Shown one piece after another: positions 35,257 to 47,375 of a stretch of DNA of 64,000 nt. The notes beneath the pieces are model-generated. The model saw nothing but the letters and a program-made list of their open reading frames with translations. It did not search any database and was not told where the DNA came from. The stretch's first letter is position 1. Each line of letters begins with the position of its first letter. Source of the DNA: Sweltsa coloradensis (lineage: Eukaryota > Arthropoda > Insecta > Plecoptera > Chloroperlidae); NCBI GenBank assembly GCA_024449915.1, contig JAMZAV010002183.1, positions 1 to 64,000 of the forward strand, read 5' to 3'. Both the position numbers and the translations under genes were made by a program.

Positions 35257-35889
35257 TTAACCCTCGGTCACTCGCGCAGTAATTCTTAACACCATTCCTC
35301 GCGTGGGGTTTCTCAAACCCCAAAATTATTTTGGGCTGTAATTAGTGCAGTAGGATGTGTAGGGTATTTCTTTCTTTGCTCATATGATTTGTGGAACTAC
35401 TAATATAGTTGGTTGTTAATGGGAGGATAGTGAAATAAAATGTCAAAACTATATTTTTTATGAAATAATTTTTTATTGTTCATTTCAAATTTAAAAAAGA
35501 GACATTTGCAAAAAAATCATAAAAAGTGTCAAAATAATGCAATTTTAAGTTTTGTTTTACATTTTAGTAATAAACATGAACCAGTTAGTAAATTTCAAGA
35601 AGAATTTTTCCAAAATTCCAAAATTTAAGCCAAAATAGCATTGAGTTTCTGCATGCAGTCACAGTAACGTGATCACTCGCGCGGGGTTTCAGCAACCCCA
35701 GCCACGTTCAGGCGGCAATATAACAACACTTAGAGCCCTAATGGCTAGAAGGTTACAAATTTCGTTAACAGATAAGAGTAACTTGAAGGTACGGAGCATA
35801 TAGAGTCGGTTAAACAGTCTGGTGCATAGATACACGTAATACAATGACGCTGCGGTTTGTAGAACCCCACGCGAGGGACCGAGGGTTAA
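35257..35889. mobile_element. piggyBac-like MITE with TTAA duplication
   Basis: TTAA at 35257-35260 and 35886-35889 flanks inverted ends CCCTCGGTC. A motif of the form CGCG-GGGTTTC-AACCCC recurs in the body (about 35300, 35680) and near the right end. 625 bp, no transposase. Confidence 0.85.
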
Positions 35890-35920
35890 GAGTCTACCCA
35901 CTCGGTGGGGGCTTTAAGGC
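35890..35920 (-). repeat. Small SINE-tail fragment
   Basis: Reverse complement matches the GTGGGTAGACTC segment of the 22565 SINE. It abuts the piggyBac-like MITE, which may have inserted at its edge. Confidence 0.5.
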
Positions 35921-36071
35921 GAATGTATAGTAGTGAGAAATGCCTTCTTAACGGAGAATCGTGGTCACCCACAAGACGTACATCTTGGAATCAAGACTTA
36001 CTTTCTATTGAGTTGTAGGTCTTATAATTATTCATTTAATGTACAACTACAGAAATAAATAATAATAATAC

Positions 36072-36223
36072 CTCTTGGAATATCTCCAGCTGGATGCTGG
36101 CGGTCTGAAGGTCGATGGAACTCAGGTTGAAGTGTCGACGCTGATGGCGATAATCTCCTTGGAGCTGTTGGTTCAACTTGCGGAACAAGTCTTCGCCCGA
36201 GCGAGTCAGCGCTCTGACTGGAG
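36072..36223 (-). CDS. ZNFX1: ZNFX1 exon: helical linker
   Basis: 152 bp, acceptor GTCAG, donor GTATTA, phase 1 in, phase 0 out. The peptide contains LTRSGEDLFRKLNQQLQGDY and SIDLQTASIQLEIFQE, predicted helical. It follows the proline-rich exon at 37243 and joins 33593-33861 in frame. Confidence 0.88.
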
Positions 36224-37242
36224 CTGACGGACAAGCACACATTGTTTAGTTACGTAGATAAATAGATAGTTAGTCGTTACTTTTGTTGTACAATGAATTA
36301 CAGGTAAAACACAAAGACAAAAACCAAAAATGGTGAGGTTCGATTAGCCTACATATCGTTCGTTATTCCATCTCCCCAGTAAGCAACTTAAACATAACTT
36401 AAAAACAAACGACATCAAATATTTCATGGTGGTTGTTGTGGATTCACTAAGGTTTATAAATAAACACAACATATTATATATTCGTTGGTTTATTGGATGA
36501 TTAGGTAACGGCCATCTTAATACAGTTCTCTGCCTTCTCTACAGCCGGCTGTTTTAAGTAGGGACTTGGGTCAAGCAGAAGAGTAGCATGGCGATGGAAA
36601 TTGGTGGGAGATTAGAGTTGATATAAGTGATCAAAACCTCTACATAGTTTCTTACGTTAACCCTAAACACACAATAGTTAACTGAAAAGGATATCCACAA
36701 CCTACCAAGGTCTGCTTAACTTTGTATAAGCACCGTCATTGATTTATGTAAAGACCTCAGATGAAAAGTACCTGTCCGAGGTCCGAGTCTCCTTGTAGAC
36801 CAAAGCGCTTCACTCGGCGTCTGTTTGAACATTAAGCGACCACGAAAATAGCATTGCGTCATGCATGCAAGAAATCAGCTAAAGACTGTGGTAGTCGGTA
36901 CTATAGTGGTGTTGGTGGCACAGCGGTGAGTTGGAATGTAACTACATACCTCGGAATCTTTCTTATTTGTTTGCCAATATTTCTCTTCATTGATTGATTA
37001 TCATTAGATAAGATAAGATAATTTATTCACCATTTGATGATACAAAGATTTAGTCAAGGTGTCTTATAATAGGGGAAAAAACAAGTAAATAAATATAGAT
37101 ACTGTACAAAGGGAGCAAATATTTACAAATTTTATGAGAATTTTTAAGACATTAAAAATGAAATGAAAAATGAAGAGGGTTAACTAATAAACAAAAGTGA
37201 AACCAACAACTAAGGAAATATTATTTCATTTTCTCTACTCAC

Positions 37243-37335
37243 CTGGTGGTTCTACTGGTGGCGGTGGGTTACGGTTGAAGGCGAGGTGTGCCCAACGATA
37301 ATTTGCATAGCGGTTCACAGGTCGAACAGTCGCAG
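37243..37335 (-). CDS. ZNFX1: ZNFX1 small exon: proline-rich linker
   Basis: 93 bp with acceptor TTTTAG and donor GTGAGT, phase 1 on both sides, so it could be skipped without changing the frame. Encodes TVRPVNRYANYRWAHLAFN followed by a Pro-rich NPPPPVEPP run. It is too short for ordinary ORF scans but is fixed by both splice sites and by frame continuity with its neighbours. Confidence 0.85.
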
Positions 37336-37372
37336 CTAAAACACGAGAGCCAAATTCAATCACACATTCTAA

Positions 37373-37650
37373 TCAGGGTGTGTGATCCTTTTAGATTTTT
37401 TTTTTAAATCATGATTTATTTGATTTCAATCAACAATATCAGTGTCTCAAAACTTGTCAAGTTGGTGAGCGGATCAAATACTTTCAGAAGCGTTTAAGAA
37501 AATCTAATTATTTTTTTACCAAACTTTGCTTTAAGCCTGTTGAAACTCGCTTGTGTTTGTAGCTCCAAATGAAGAAAAAGTGCGCTCAATCTAAATCAAT
37601 GATTTTTATTCAAAAATAGTAAATACTTTTTAAAAAACATCTGGATTGAA
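37373..37650 (+). mobile_element. hAT-like MITE, third copy of the 6554 family
   Basis: Begins CAGGGTGTGTGATC and contains the shared GAGCGGATCAAATACTTTC and ATGAAGAAAAAGTG body. It ends near ACATCTGG. Intronic. Confidence 0.65.
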
Positions 37651-37743
37651 ATGTAAACTACATACTACTGGAAACTTAAAGGACAACTCTCATCTTGACA
37701 AAAGTGGCGTGCAGATGAAAGATAATTACATTTTAAACCATAA

Positions 37744-38523
37744 TTGGATGAGCGTAGCGAGCGAAGCGAAGATTCCATTTCACTACACTGGAGAAAAAAA
37801 TCCGGAATGATTTTTTTTCTTTCCTTCTTTCTTTTTTTTCCTGTATTTTTGTGTGTTTGTCAGCACGATTCCGGCTAAACCGATACTCCGATTGCAATGA
37901 AATTTTATGGAGGTCTTTGAAATATCTGAACTTAGAACTGCCACGTTTTTGAGCGCAATCGGGAAATTTTTTCTCATAAAAAACGCAATTTTACAATTTT
38001 TGTTTACGATTTTTAAAGAATTTCTTCGACTTATAACACCTACATGGTTTATCCGATTGTAAAGATTTTTTCACAGAACCTTAATTTTATGAATTTGTAT
38101 ATTCGTGTGAAATTTGAGCGCAATCGAAAAATTATTTCTCGTGAAAATCAAAATTTTACAGTTTTTTTCTTTTTTTAAACAATTCTTTGACTAATGACAC
38201 CTACAAGCTTTATTCTATTGTAATGATTTTTTCACAGATCCTTAATTTTATGAATTAATATATTCGTGTAAAATTTGAGCGCAATCGAATAATTATTTCT
38301 TATGAAAATCGCAATTTTACGATTTGTTTCTTTTTTTAAATTACGATTAATAAAAAAAAAATAAAAAAATTTTTTTTTTTTATTTAATTTAATTTAATTT
38401 AAAAAATTTCTTCGACTTTGTAATATATTTTCGCAGAACAACAGGAAATCCACATAACACATGGCAGCTGAATCACCAACTACGCTCATCCAACAACGCG
38501 GCGGGACTTAAGCGTTTTCCTAG
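37744..38523 (+). mobile_element. Helitron-like element, family A, copy 3
   Basis: The clearest copy. 5' TTGGATGAGCGTAGCGAGC, internal tandem ~165-bp repeats, then a subterminal inverted TACGCTCATCCAA, an AACGC..GCGTT hairpin, and CTAG at 38520-38523 before host T. It has no protein-coding potential. Confidence 0.78.
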
Positions 38524-38643
38524 TATGGAAATAACACACAAGAAAAAAATCCTATAGCAAACAAACTTTTCGAATCAGATTTTAAACCCTGAACGGGCCA
38601 CTTTTGACTTCACGCAAAGATCCGTGGCCAAGACACAGGATTT

Positions 38644-40570
38644 GGCTATTCCAGAGCACTCTTACCGATATTTTGAAAGTCAACGGAAAATGGCTAAAAG
38701 TTGGTTGGATGAAAGATGAACTTTAATAAAAAAGGAAAAAAATAACTTTTTTTTGGACGGGACAAAAGCTCTATTTTGGCCAAAATATGCAAATTTTGGG
38801 TCATTACGGAAATTTAATGTTTTAGATGCAATAGTAAATTTTTAGCTGTGATTTTTTTATTTATTTATTTATTTATTTATTTAAGTAAGCCTTCTACAGT
38901 GTTCACTCATATGCATGTCATATAGACATGCGAGTATTTGAAGTTGTCAAAGATCTGTACAATTGTTAAGAAAACAAACATAAACAACAACATAAACAGT
39001 TTACAATGTTAACAAAGTTCAATTCGATAAAAGAGTGCAATTGGTCAATTAAAATAGTTTCGATGTAGATACAATATATCAGTCATTAGATTAAAATTAA
39101 AATTAAAACTAAGATATTTGGGTTCACACAACATATGTACTGATACTATAGTTAGCTTAAGCTAGTCCTATACAATACAAGTCTCAAAATATTCACTTAC
39201 TGAATAAAAGCTGTGTTCCAAAAGGAATGATTTAATCCTAGCCTTAAACTCCTTCCTAGAGCTTGTAACACCAACATTCCGTAATTCTTCAGGCAATTTG
39301 TTATATACTTTAATTCCCATGTTCACGGGATCATTATCCAGCAGCTTCAATCTATGGCTAGTCTGGTACAATTTTTCCCTTCGCTCTCGTGTTTATATTA
39401 TGGACATTTGCATTCAATTGAAATAAGTTAGGAAATTTATTGACAAACATGATAACCTCAAGCAGATACAGACAAGCTACAGTTAATATATTTGCATTCT
39501 TAAAAGCCTGTCTGCATGATTCTCTAGAGCCTAAATGGAGCATATACCGCAATGCTCTCTTCTGAAGGCAAAAAATCTTACTTACACTCGTTGAGTTCCC
39601 CCAAAACAATATCCCATAGTTTATCAGAGACTGAGTGTTGGCATGAAAAACTTTTTTCCTTGTATCCAAATTACATTGGGTGGACAAGGCTTTCATTGTA
39701 AAACAAGAAGAGCTTAGTCTCTTGCCCAGGTCTTCAATATGAGATGACCACTTTAGTTTAAAATCCAGTTTAAGGCCTAGGAATTTGGCTACCTCCACTA
39801 TATCAATTGATAAGTTGTTATGCTCTACTGTTAAATGTGGATGTTGACCCTTAACTTGGTAGGTAATTATTTGGGTTTTTGAACAGTTTAGCTTCAATTT
39901 GTTAGCCTTGAACCATGCTTCTAATTCTCTAAGAATAACTCCCAATTTGTAAATTAACTCGTCTATGCTCTGTGCCGTAATTATCACGGTAGTATCATCT
40001 GCGAAAAGAATTGCTTTGCATAGACGCGCTAAATAAGGTGGTAAATCGTTGATATAAAGGCTAAAGAAAACTGGACCAATATTAGAACCCTGCGGAACCC
40101 CACTATTAACCTGTTTCCAACCTGATGAACACTCAACACCATTGCTGTTAATGTATTGCTTCAACACACCTTTGTCTCTGGACTGAATACAAGGGAAACT
40201 TATTTTATGAAATAACTTTTGATGAACGATTCTTTTTGTGTTCCCGTTCAAAACTCTTTTTTTGTACCATGTGACAAAAAAATCGTACATCGAACATTAT
40301 TTCAGAAAATTCTTTTCCCTTATACTCAGTCCAGAGACAAAGGTGTGTAGAAGCAATAAAAAAAAAAATCATAGCTAAAAATTAAATATTGCATCCAAAA
40401 CATTCATTTCCGTAATGACCCAAAATTTGCATATAATGGCCAAAATAGAGCTTATGTCCCATCCAAAAAAAAAAAAAACCTTTTTTATTCATGTTCATCT
40501 TTCATCCAACCAACTTTTAGCCATTTTCCGTTGACTTTCAAAATATCTGTAAGAGTGCTCTGGAATAGCC
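38644..40570. mobile_element. Foldback element with ~220-bp arms and a LINE in its loop
   Basis: 38644-38865 and about 40350-40570 are inverted copies at roughly 90% identity, both ending at GGCTATTCCAGAGCACTC. The loop is occupied by the jockey-like LINE on the minus strand. No clear target duplication for the foldback itself. Confidence 0.75.
39168..40350 (-). pseudogene. Jockey/CR1-like LINE reverse transcriptase, 5'-truncated
   Basis: Minus-strand ORF2 from 40290 to 39358 carries VNSGVPQGSNIGPVFFSLYI and the catalytic ILFADDTTVII box, plus LGLKLD and the thumb. A frameshift near 39360 leads to a second frame, with KVYNKLPEELRNV and the SFLLEHSFYSVSEY terminus ending at 39168. The 3' UTR ends in a (TAAA)n tail at 38855-38883. 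The segment 40290-40350 is an inverted repeat of 40150-40220, consistent with a twin-priming inversion at the 5' end. Confidence 0.85.
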
Positions 40571-40774
40571 TTAAGTAGTAATTTTTCAACCATTTTTTTG
40601 CATACCTATTCAAAGTTATGTCTCAAAAGTCAAAACCCATGATTAGTTCTATTTTAATAAGATAACCACTTTAACAATATTCACTAGTACCAGGCAATTT
40701 TAATAAGTTAGTAAACCTTGGCCCATAGACTCAAAATATTGGTTAGATTATTTCTTTCAATATCCTAACCTAAC

Positions 40775-41021
40775 AATAAGTAGGACTATTTCAAAAGAAA
40801 CTTTAGTAGAACAGGTAAATGATATTTATAAATTAATTGAACTTAACACTGCTCTTAGGTGAGAAAATAAGTTTTTAATTATGTTGCAATATTTCGAAAA
40901 GTTAAATGTCTGCCTGTGAAGAAAAGTGAAACTTTTCGAAATATTGCAACATAATTAAAAACTTATTTTCTCACCTAAGAACAGTGTTAAGTTCAATTAA
41001 TTTATAAATAATAAGTAGGAC
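40775..41021. repeat. Near-perfect 81-bp hairpin bracketed by a 12-bp direct repeat
   Basis: Arms 40823-40903 and 40930-41010 are inverted copies around a 26-bp loop. AATAAGTAGGAC occurs at 40775-40786 and 41010-41021, like a target duplication. It lies about 100 bp from the donor side of the RING-like ZNFX1 exon. Confidence 0.75.
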
Positions 41022-41118
41022 AATCCAAACTTGTCCGAGAACAGCAACCAAAACCCTTAAGAAATATTAATGGAAACAAACACTATAGCTCATTTTGCTT
41101 CTCGGTCCAAGATCTTAC

Positions 41119-41393
41119 CTTGCGGCCGTCGCGGCTTCAGTTCCAACAGATTATTTACAAGTCTCGACCGGCTGTTCTCAATCGCTTGGAACTCGCCAAA
41201 TAGTTTCCTCTTGATGTCAAAGATGTCTTTCATGACTCTCTTGACGCTGTTCATGTAGCGCATCGATGCCATCATGTCTGTTTTACAGAGCGGGCACTGA
41301 GGCATCGTTATCTCGGCTCCTCCATTCCTTGATAGCCAGGTCTCTAGGGCACGCGACTCAATAGTGTGCTTGCAATCAGCCAGGTACACAAAC
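41119..41393 (-). CDS. ZNFX1: ZNFX1 exon: RING-like cysteine segment
   Basis: 275 bp, acceptor GTAG, donor GTAAGA, phase 2 in, phase 1 out. Encodes FVYLADCKHTIES, then MPQCPLCKTD, and RYMNSVKRVMKDIFD. The spaced Cys/His pairs resemble the RING-like domain that follows the NFX1 fingers in ZNFX1. The rest is helical and leads into the proline-rich exon. Confidence 0.92.
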
Positions 41394-41743
41394 CTACGGA
41401 AGAAATATTAATATAGTAAAGTGCCGCTAATTGTGTCCCAATAATAATACATGTAGGCCTACATACTTTTATATTTAATTACTTTATAAGAGTCTGCAAT
41501 AGCAGTGATTTTTTTCTGGAACTCTTCCTGAAGCCAGTTTTTATCAGATTGTTACCAACCTTTGCACATATGTTATGGTCATGTGTATTAAAGTCCTGCA
41601 TCACAGGGGTATTAACACTGCAAAACATACTTGGCACTTAAAAGGTTAATATCGTCGGTATCAGTATTCAGTACGGGTGTGTGAAAGGGTATCATCAAAA
41701 TTCATGAAGTTGAAAACTACACCGCACTGAACTTATTGATTAC

Positions 41744-41961
41744 CTGCTGTCCGGCTCGTCTTCTTGTCCAAACACAATATTTTCAACCTCCTCGCGGTTG
41801 CACACTCGACACAACGGCGGACACGGCTCTCCGCAGAAGCCGATGCACGGATGTTTGCACCGCAGCTTCTTCTTGCACGGCTCGTTGCACGGGTCTCGGT
41901 TGCACAGCATCCAGCAGCGCTTGGTGCAGCGCTTGTGTGGGCATCGCCAGACGCAAGGCTC
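41744..41961 (-). CDS. ZNFX1: ZNFX1 exon: NFX1-type zinc fingers
   Basis: 218 bp, acceptor TGCAG, donor GTAATC. Encodes a dense Cys series: EPCVWRCPHKRC, KRCWMLCNRDPCNEPC, CKHPCIGFCGEPCPPLCRVC, then an acidic linker. It is the last zinc-finger exon before the RING-like segment. Confidence 0.94.
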
Positions 41962-42600
41962 CTGCATAGAACACGACGAGGTTATTTATTTATTTCACAC
42001 AAATATGTTTAGCCATAGACCAGGGTTGCCACAGAAAATCCTTTTATTTAATGACTAAATGTACCAATTTTTGGGTAATTCGTAAAACAAAATGGAAAAA
42101 ATAAATAAAAGAGAAATCCTATTTTTTATGATTTGAGGCCAAATAGGGTTGATAGGTATCACCATAAATGCATTTAACGATTTTTACAATCTCACAATCA
42201 CGTTCTATGGCCCGGCACCTCCACCATGTACCAGCCAGGATTAATTTAATTTCCACTACAGTACCGAGTACCCTACCTACCCGGCACCTCCACCAAAATT
42301 ACAAAATTTAGCATTTTTTTGTGTAAATTTTGTTGAAAATATTCCCATTTATCGATATCGCATTGAAATATAGATTTTTTGCCCAGCCCTGGTTGAAAAC
42401 AGCGTAAAAGTTTTTTTTTAAATTTGTTAATTGGAATAAAAATCCGTCAATCCGTTTTGCATGCTCAAAATCCGTTGAAACGGATAAAATCCGTAAAAAC
42501 GGCAACCCTGCCATGGACCATTTTATGTTGTGCATAACAAACATATCAAAACAATTTCTCAATTTCATTAATCGTTTCAGTTCACTCCCGTTGGTGTAAT

Positions 42601-42975
42601 TTATTTTATGTAAATCAATTCAGAAATCAAAAGATCCATCTCAGCGGGGTATCGAACCCCGGTCTCCCGATTGCCAGTTCGGTGCTTTACCCCTAAGCTA
42701 CCAAGACGGATAACTTCATAACATCTGGATTGTTGGTGCATTGTAGATATGAATAGATTGGAACAATACTGCAAAGATTCTGCTGCCTTTGAACTGACCA
42801 TCTAAAAACGTTTTAGAATGGCATTACCTAACGCAGGTATGAGCAATCTATTCATATCTACAATACAGCAACAATACAGATGTTATGAGGTTAACCGTCT
42901 CGGTAGCTTAGGGGTAAAGCACTCGACCGGCAATCAGGAGACTGGGGTTCAATACCCCGCTGAGATTTAAAATTT
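42601..42975. repeat. Two tRNA-derived SINEs in inverted orientation
   Basis: Minus copy at about 42640-42713 and plus copy at about 42897-42968, with a shared extension between. Each has box A-like TAGCTTAGGGGTAAAGCAC and box B (GGTTCGATACC or GGTTCAATACC). The anticodon arm pairs poorly, so they are SINEs or tRNA pseudogenes. The inverted pair can form a ~120-bp hairpin. Confidence 0.7.
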
Positions 42976-43002
42976 TATTTTTCTTCATTGATTTACAAAA
43001 TC

Positions 43003-44200
43003 AAAAACCACACCTATCACCGCAATGGAAACAGTAGCTGAAGTCCCACCACTGGAAGCAAGGAGAAATGTAGCAGCTGGAAGCCTGTACGAAAAAATGG
43101 TTCGCTTGGATGTAGATTATTGGGACAGAAGGCCTTAAGACACAAAAAACATTCATAACTGAAGCTAGAAATGTAGTGGGAAAGTCAATGGGGGAAGTGA
43201 TAACTGAAAACAGACAAGAAATAGGAAAACCAAACATTCATATGTCATCATTGGAAGTAAACCATCAACTAAATATTGAAGGAATACAAGAGAAAAAGAA
43301 GAACTATCAAGAGGAGCATATGAGAAGTCTGGCACTAAGATTTATTCACAAAGAATACCCAGAGAAGGAGTGGTTGCATATATACACGGATGGATCAGCA
43401 ACACCAGAAGAAGGGAATGCAGGTGCAGGAATACACAGTAGAGAGTTTGAGGAATCATTCCCAGCAGGATCAAATGGGAGTAACTTTGATGGGGAGATGA
43501 GAGCAATAAGCAAAGCGTTGGAGAAGATTGAATACTTTAGAGAAAGGAAGGTGGTGATACTAACAGACTCAAGATCATCTATCCAGGCTATAGTGAGTAG
43601 AGAAGAAACAGAAGCAGAAATAAGAAACTGCAAGATAAGAATCCTGAGGTTGATGAATGCAGGTAACACAGTAATGCTACAGTGGATACCGGCACACTGC
43701 GGCATAAACGGAAACGAGAAGGCTGATTTCCTCGCTAAAATGGGAAGTAAAACCAAGCAATTCATAAACAACATTTCATACAGATCAGCTTAATCACATC
43801 TGAAATCAGCCAGCAACTCGGAGGTAAAGAAAGCATGGAAGGAGAAAGACAAGAATAAAATGTGGAGTGTGGAGTTAATACAAGGAAAGGAAGAAATGAT
43901 AGGACAAACCATTATAGGAGAAGAACTACAACAGCACAGTTTAGACTAGATACCGGCCATGACTTGCTAGCAAAGCACTTACATAGAATAGGTGTGATGG
44001 AGAGCAGCATGTGTAAACTCTGTGGTGATGGAACACAGGACAGACAACATCTATTTAGATGCGCTACATTGAAAGGACACTATGGGGAAATGCTAGGGGG
44101 TATGGACAGGAGGGAACAGGAGTCCTATCTTTACTGGTTGTCAAGACACATGATGACATAGCTATGTCAATGTGGGCATAAGAGAAGAAGAAGACAAAAA
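43003..44200 (+). pseudogene. LINE fragment: RNase H and Cys/His tail
   Basis: Same family as 27001-29275. The 43176-43793 frame carries the RNase H residues in IYTDGSATP, FDGEMRA, LTDSRSS and IPAHCGINGNEKADFLAK with no internal break. A stop then precedes the tail frame 43862-44161 (KLCGDGTQDRQHLFRC, MDRREQESYLYWL). The reverse transcriptase is missing. It is oriented opposite to ZNFX1 within an intron. Confidence 0.85.
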
Positions 44201-45322
44201 AATATCAAAACAAGGCTAAATTTTCATTTCCTTATCATTCTAGTGCCAATTTATTTGATACGGATATTTTAATTTGGCAGGTTCTGCCAGTTACTTTCAA
44301 CTTATTTTTTTAATGGAAATTAGTTGAATGTTGCGACATTTTGGTTTTGGTTAAACCTTACACTAGGTAGGGCCTCTAGAAATTCTATTCTATTTTTTTT
44401 TTTTTTTAGCTTTGTATATTATTTACATGATGGGCAGGCAATCTTTAGAAAATTATTAGAGATGGTTGAAATTAGAATTTCGCATTATAACTGCTTACCA
44501 GCATGTTCACGATTTTTGAAAATGACATAACAAACATTTTTTTACTTTAAGTAAGCTTAGCCATAATAATAGATTAATAATAATTTGACTGTTTTTTTGG
44601 TTTTAATCACCTTAGCCTGATCTCTCACAAAATGTTGATACTATGACATGAATAAACCATTTATTATTATTATTATCATGGTTCATAAAGAGCGCAACTC
44701 AAATTTATTAATTTACTATATTATTGTGGAGTTAATTTTTGACTTTGAGATGTTCACATAATATGCTAAATTTGAGAATCAAATTCTAAAAAGATGAGTT
44801 TAAAATGTTCCTTAGTCCTAAATACATTTATCTCTAATAATGATGCACATTTTAAAATTCCCATTCTTCTCATCATCTTGTAGGTTTTACCCATAGATAT
44901 CTTAACACCTATAGTAGGCTAGATTAGCAGTCTCCAATACCTCCGCACAGGCGCGAGCGTACCAAATTGAAGCGTCAATCTCACCCATTCAAAATGGCGG
45001 TTTGGCGTTTTAATTTATGCTTTTTTAATGCAATAAAGTTTTTTACTGGATTGTTTGATATGGTTTTAGCTTGTGCAGCATGGTATTGAACAAACAGAAA
45101 CAATGCAAAGTTATTGCATAAGGGAATTTAGTAATCATTTGGTGTCAAAGTCTAATATGCTCACCTGTCAAACTGGCGGCCATCTTTAAAAATATTTTTT
45201 CGATTAATCGCTCCCATCTAATTAACATGCAAACTCACCCATTCAAGATGACTTCCAATTGTCCCGGAAGTGGGCCGCTGACTGCTAATCTAGCCAATTA
45301 TATGGGATATCTATGGTTTTAC

Positions 45323-45434
45323 CTGACACCTGGTGCAGGGCTGTCCACAGATGAGGTTACAGCGGCTGTGTACGCAGCGCATGCGGCACTTCTTGCGACA
45401 CGGGGGGCACGCCACGGCGCACGGAATGGAACAC
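45323..45434 (-). CDS. ZNFX1: ZNFX1 exon: NFX1-type zinc finger
   Basis: 112 bp; acceptor CCCAG and donor CAG/GTAAAA (45322-45318). An upstream GTGTCA donor would break the frame and is rejected. Encodes CSIPCAVACPPCRKKCRMRC and VHSRCNLICGQPCTRCQ. It joins 41744-41961 in phase 0. Confidence 0.92.
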
Positions 45435-45618
45435 CTGGGCAGAAAACACACATACATTGTTTATGTAAGGTACCTACAACAGAAGATATTAGGTTCTTTA
45501 AGGGGAAACCACAACATCCATTCTACTCAATCATTGATCAATAACTTAATTAAAAATAAAAAAAGTATTGTATTTATTTGCATAATAATTACCCCTGTAT
45601 TTTTTATATTATAAGTTG

Positions 45619-46737
45619 TTGGATGAGCGTAGCAAGCGAAGCAAATATTCCATTTTACTACACTGGAGAAAAAAATCCAAAATGTTTTTTTTCCTGTTTG
45701 TATTATTGTGTCTGTTATTATTATTATTATTTATTTTCAATTGTCATGACATAATACACATTACACAAAACAATATATACCAGTCAAACAATTGATGGTA
45801 GTGAGAACTAGAGCATGCCCCATACCACATAATAATATGTGTCTCACTACCATTTACTTATATATACGTCTATTATGATACATAAATGATACAACTAAAT
45901 AACTATGAATGATATTCTACAGTGATGGATGCGCTTATTGTAATTGATGAGATTTGGATGATTGATGGTAATTTACACTTAGCCTATACATTGTGAATGT
46001 ATGTGCCTGTCTGTGCGTGTTGACTAGTGTGGTTGTCGGTGTGCGTGTGCGTGTGCGTGTGTGTGTGTGTGTGTTGACTTAGTGTGGGTTTGGGTGTGGG
46101 TGTGTGCGTGTGAGAGTGAGGGAGAGCACGATTCCGGCTAAACCGATACTCCAATTACGATGAAATTTTATGGAGGCCTTCGAAATCTCTGAACCAAGAA
46201 CTGCCACGTTTTTTAGCACAATCGAAAAATTATTTCTCATTAGAATCGCAATTTTACGATTTTTTAAGATTTAAAAAAAATTTCTTCATCTTATAACACC
46301 TACATGCTTTATCTGATTTTAATGATTTTTTCACAGAACCTTAATTTTATGAATTTAGGTATTCGTGTGAAATTTGAGCACAATCAAAAAATTATTCCTC
46401 ATGATCGCATTTATTTTTTTTTATATATATATATTATTTCTTCGACTTATCAAAAAATTATTCCTCAGGATAATCGCAATTTTACGATTTTTTTTTATTT
46501 TTAAAATTTCTTCGACTTATAACTTACTACTGTATTTAGTATTTACTTAAAACGACTTATTATTCGACTGTAATGATTTTTTCACAGAACCTTAATTTTA
46601 TGAATTAATATATTCGTGTGAAATTTGAGCTTAATCGAAAAATTATTTCTCGTGAAAATCGCAATTTTGGGCCTTTTCTATTAACAAATTACGCTCATCC
46701 AACAACGCGCCTGAAAAGCGTTTGCGAAGCCTCCTAG
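45619..46737 (+). mobile_element. Helitron-like element, family A, copy 4, with internal insertion
   Basis: 5' TTGGATGAGCGTAGCAAGC; 3' AACGC..GCGTT hairpin then CTAG (46734-46737) before host T. About 410 bp at 45712-46123 are foreign: a (TTA)n start, unrelated AT-rich sequence and a (GT)n tract at about 46030-46080. The rest is the family A interior. Confidence 0.7.
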
Positions 46738-47375
46738 TTATACAAAATGTACGTAGTAATACGACGCGTCACTTTGAAGTTGTCAAAAGTCAAAACAACC
46801 ATTTCAGTTCCATAGTCTAAAAAGACGTTTCCTTGGCAATTATTGCAATAAGTATTTCGTGCCTTTCGTGCTCTGACCGTTCTAAGGTTAAATTTTTACT
46901 CCGGAGGCTGGGACGCTGGCCCTAACCCCTTATAGCCCACACAAGTCCATAGAAGTAAAAATTGCGAGATGACCCGGTTTTTTGTTTTTGGTTTATGGTC
47001 ACCCTACTACATTATTGTTATTAATATTTATTATAAATACACAACAGAATACAAATTATTCCACAAGTGTGATTTGATAAAACAACAAATAGTCAGGGAT
47101 TGGACACTTACATTTTACAAAACACAGAACATGATATAAAACAAGACATTCCATTCATAGAAAATATAAATAAAAAACAACACAGTAGATAAAATTATTA
47201 TAATAAAAGTGAAATGGACTGACCCCAGAAGGTTGAAGAGACATATATACGACTACAATATGCTTCCACATTAAAACACCCTTTTAAGCTTTTGAATTGA
47301 ATCGTTAATCGCATATACACATTCATACAGTAGGCCAGCTACCGTGTACAGAGTAGTCTGTTAGAGAATACTCAC

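Noticed and set aside
45325..45330. Alternative donor GTGTCA for the 45323-45434 exon
   Set aside because: It would leave phase 2 and shift the frame of the next exon; the donor seven bases on (GTAAAA) keeps the frame.
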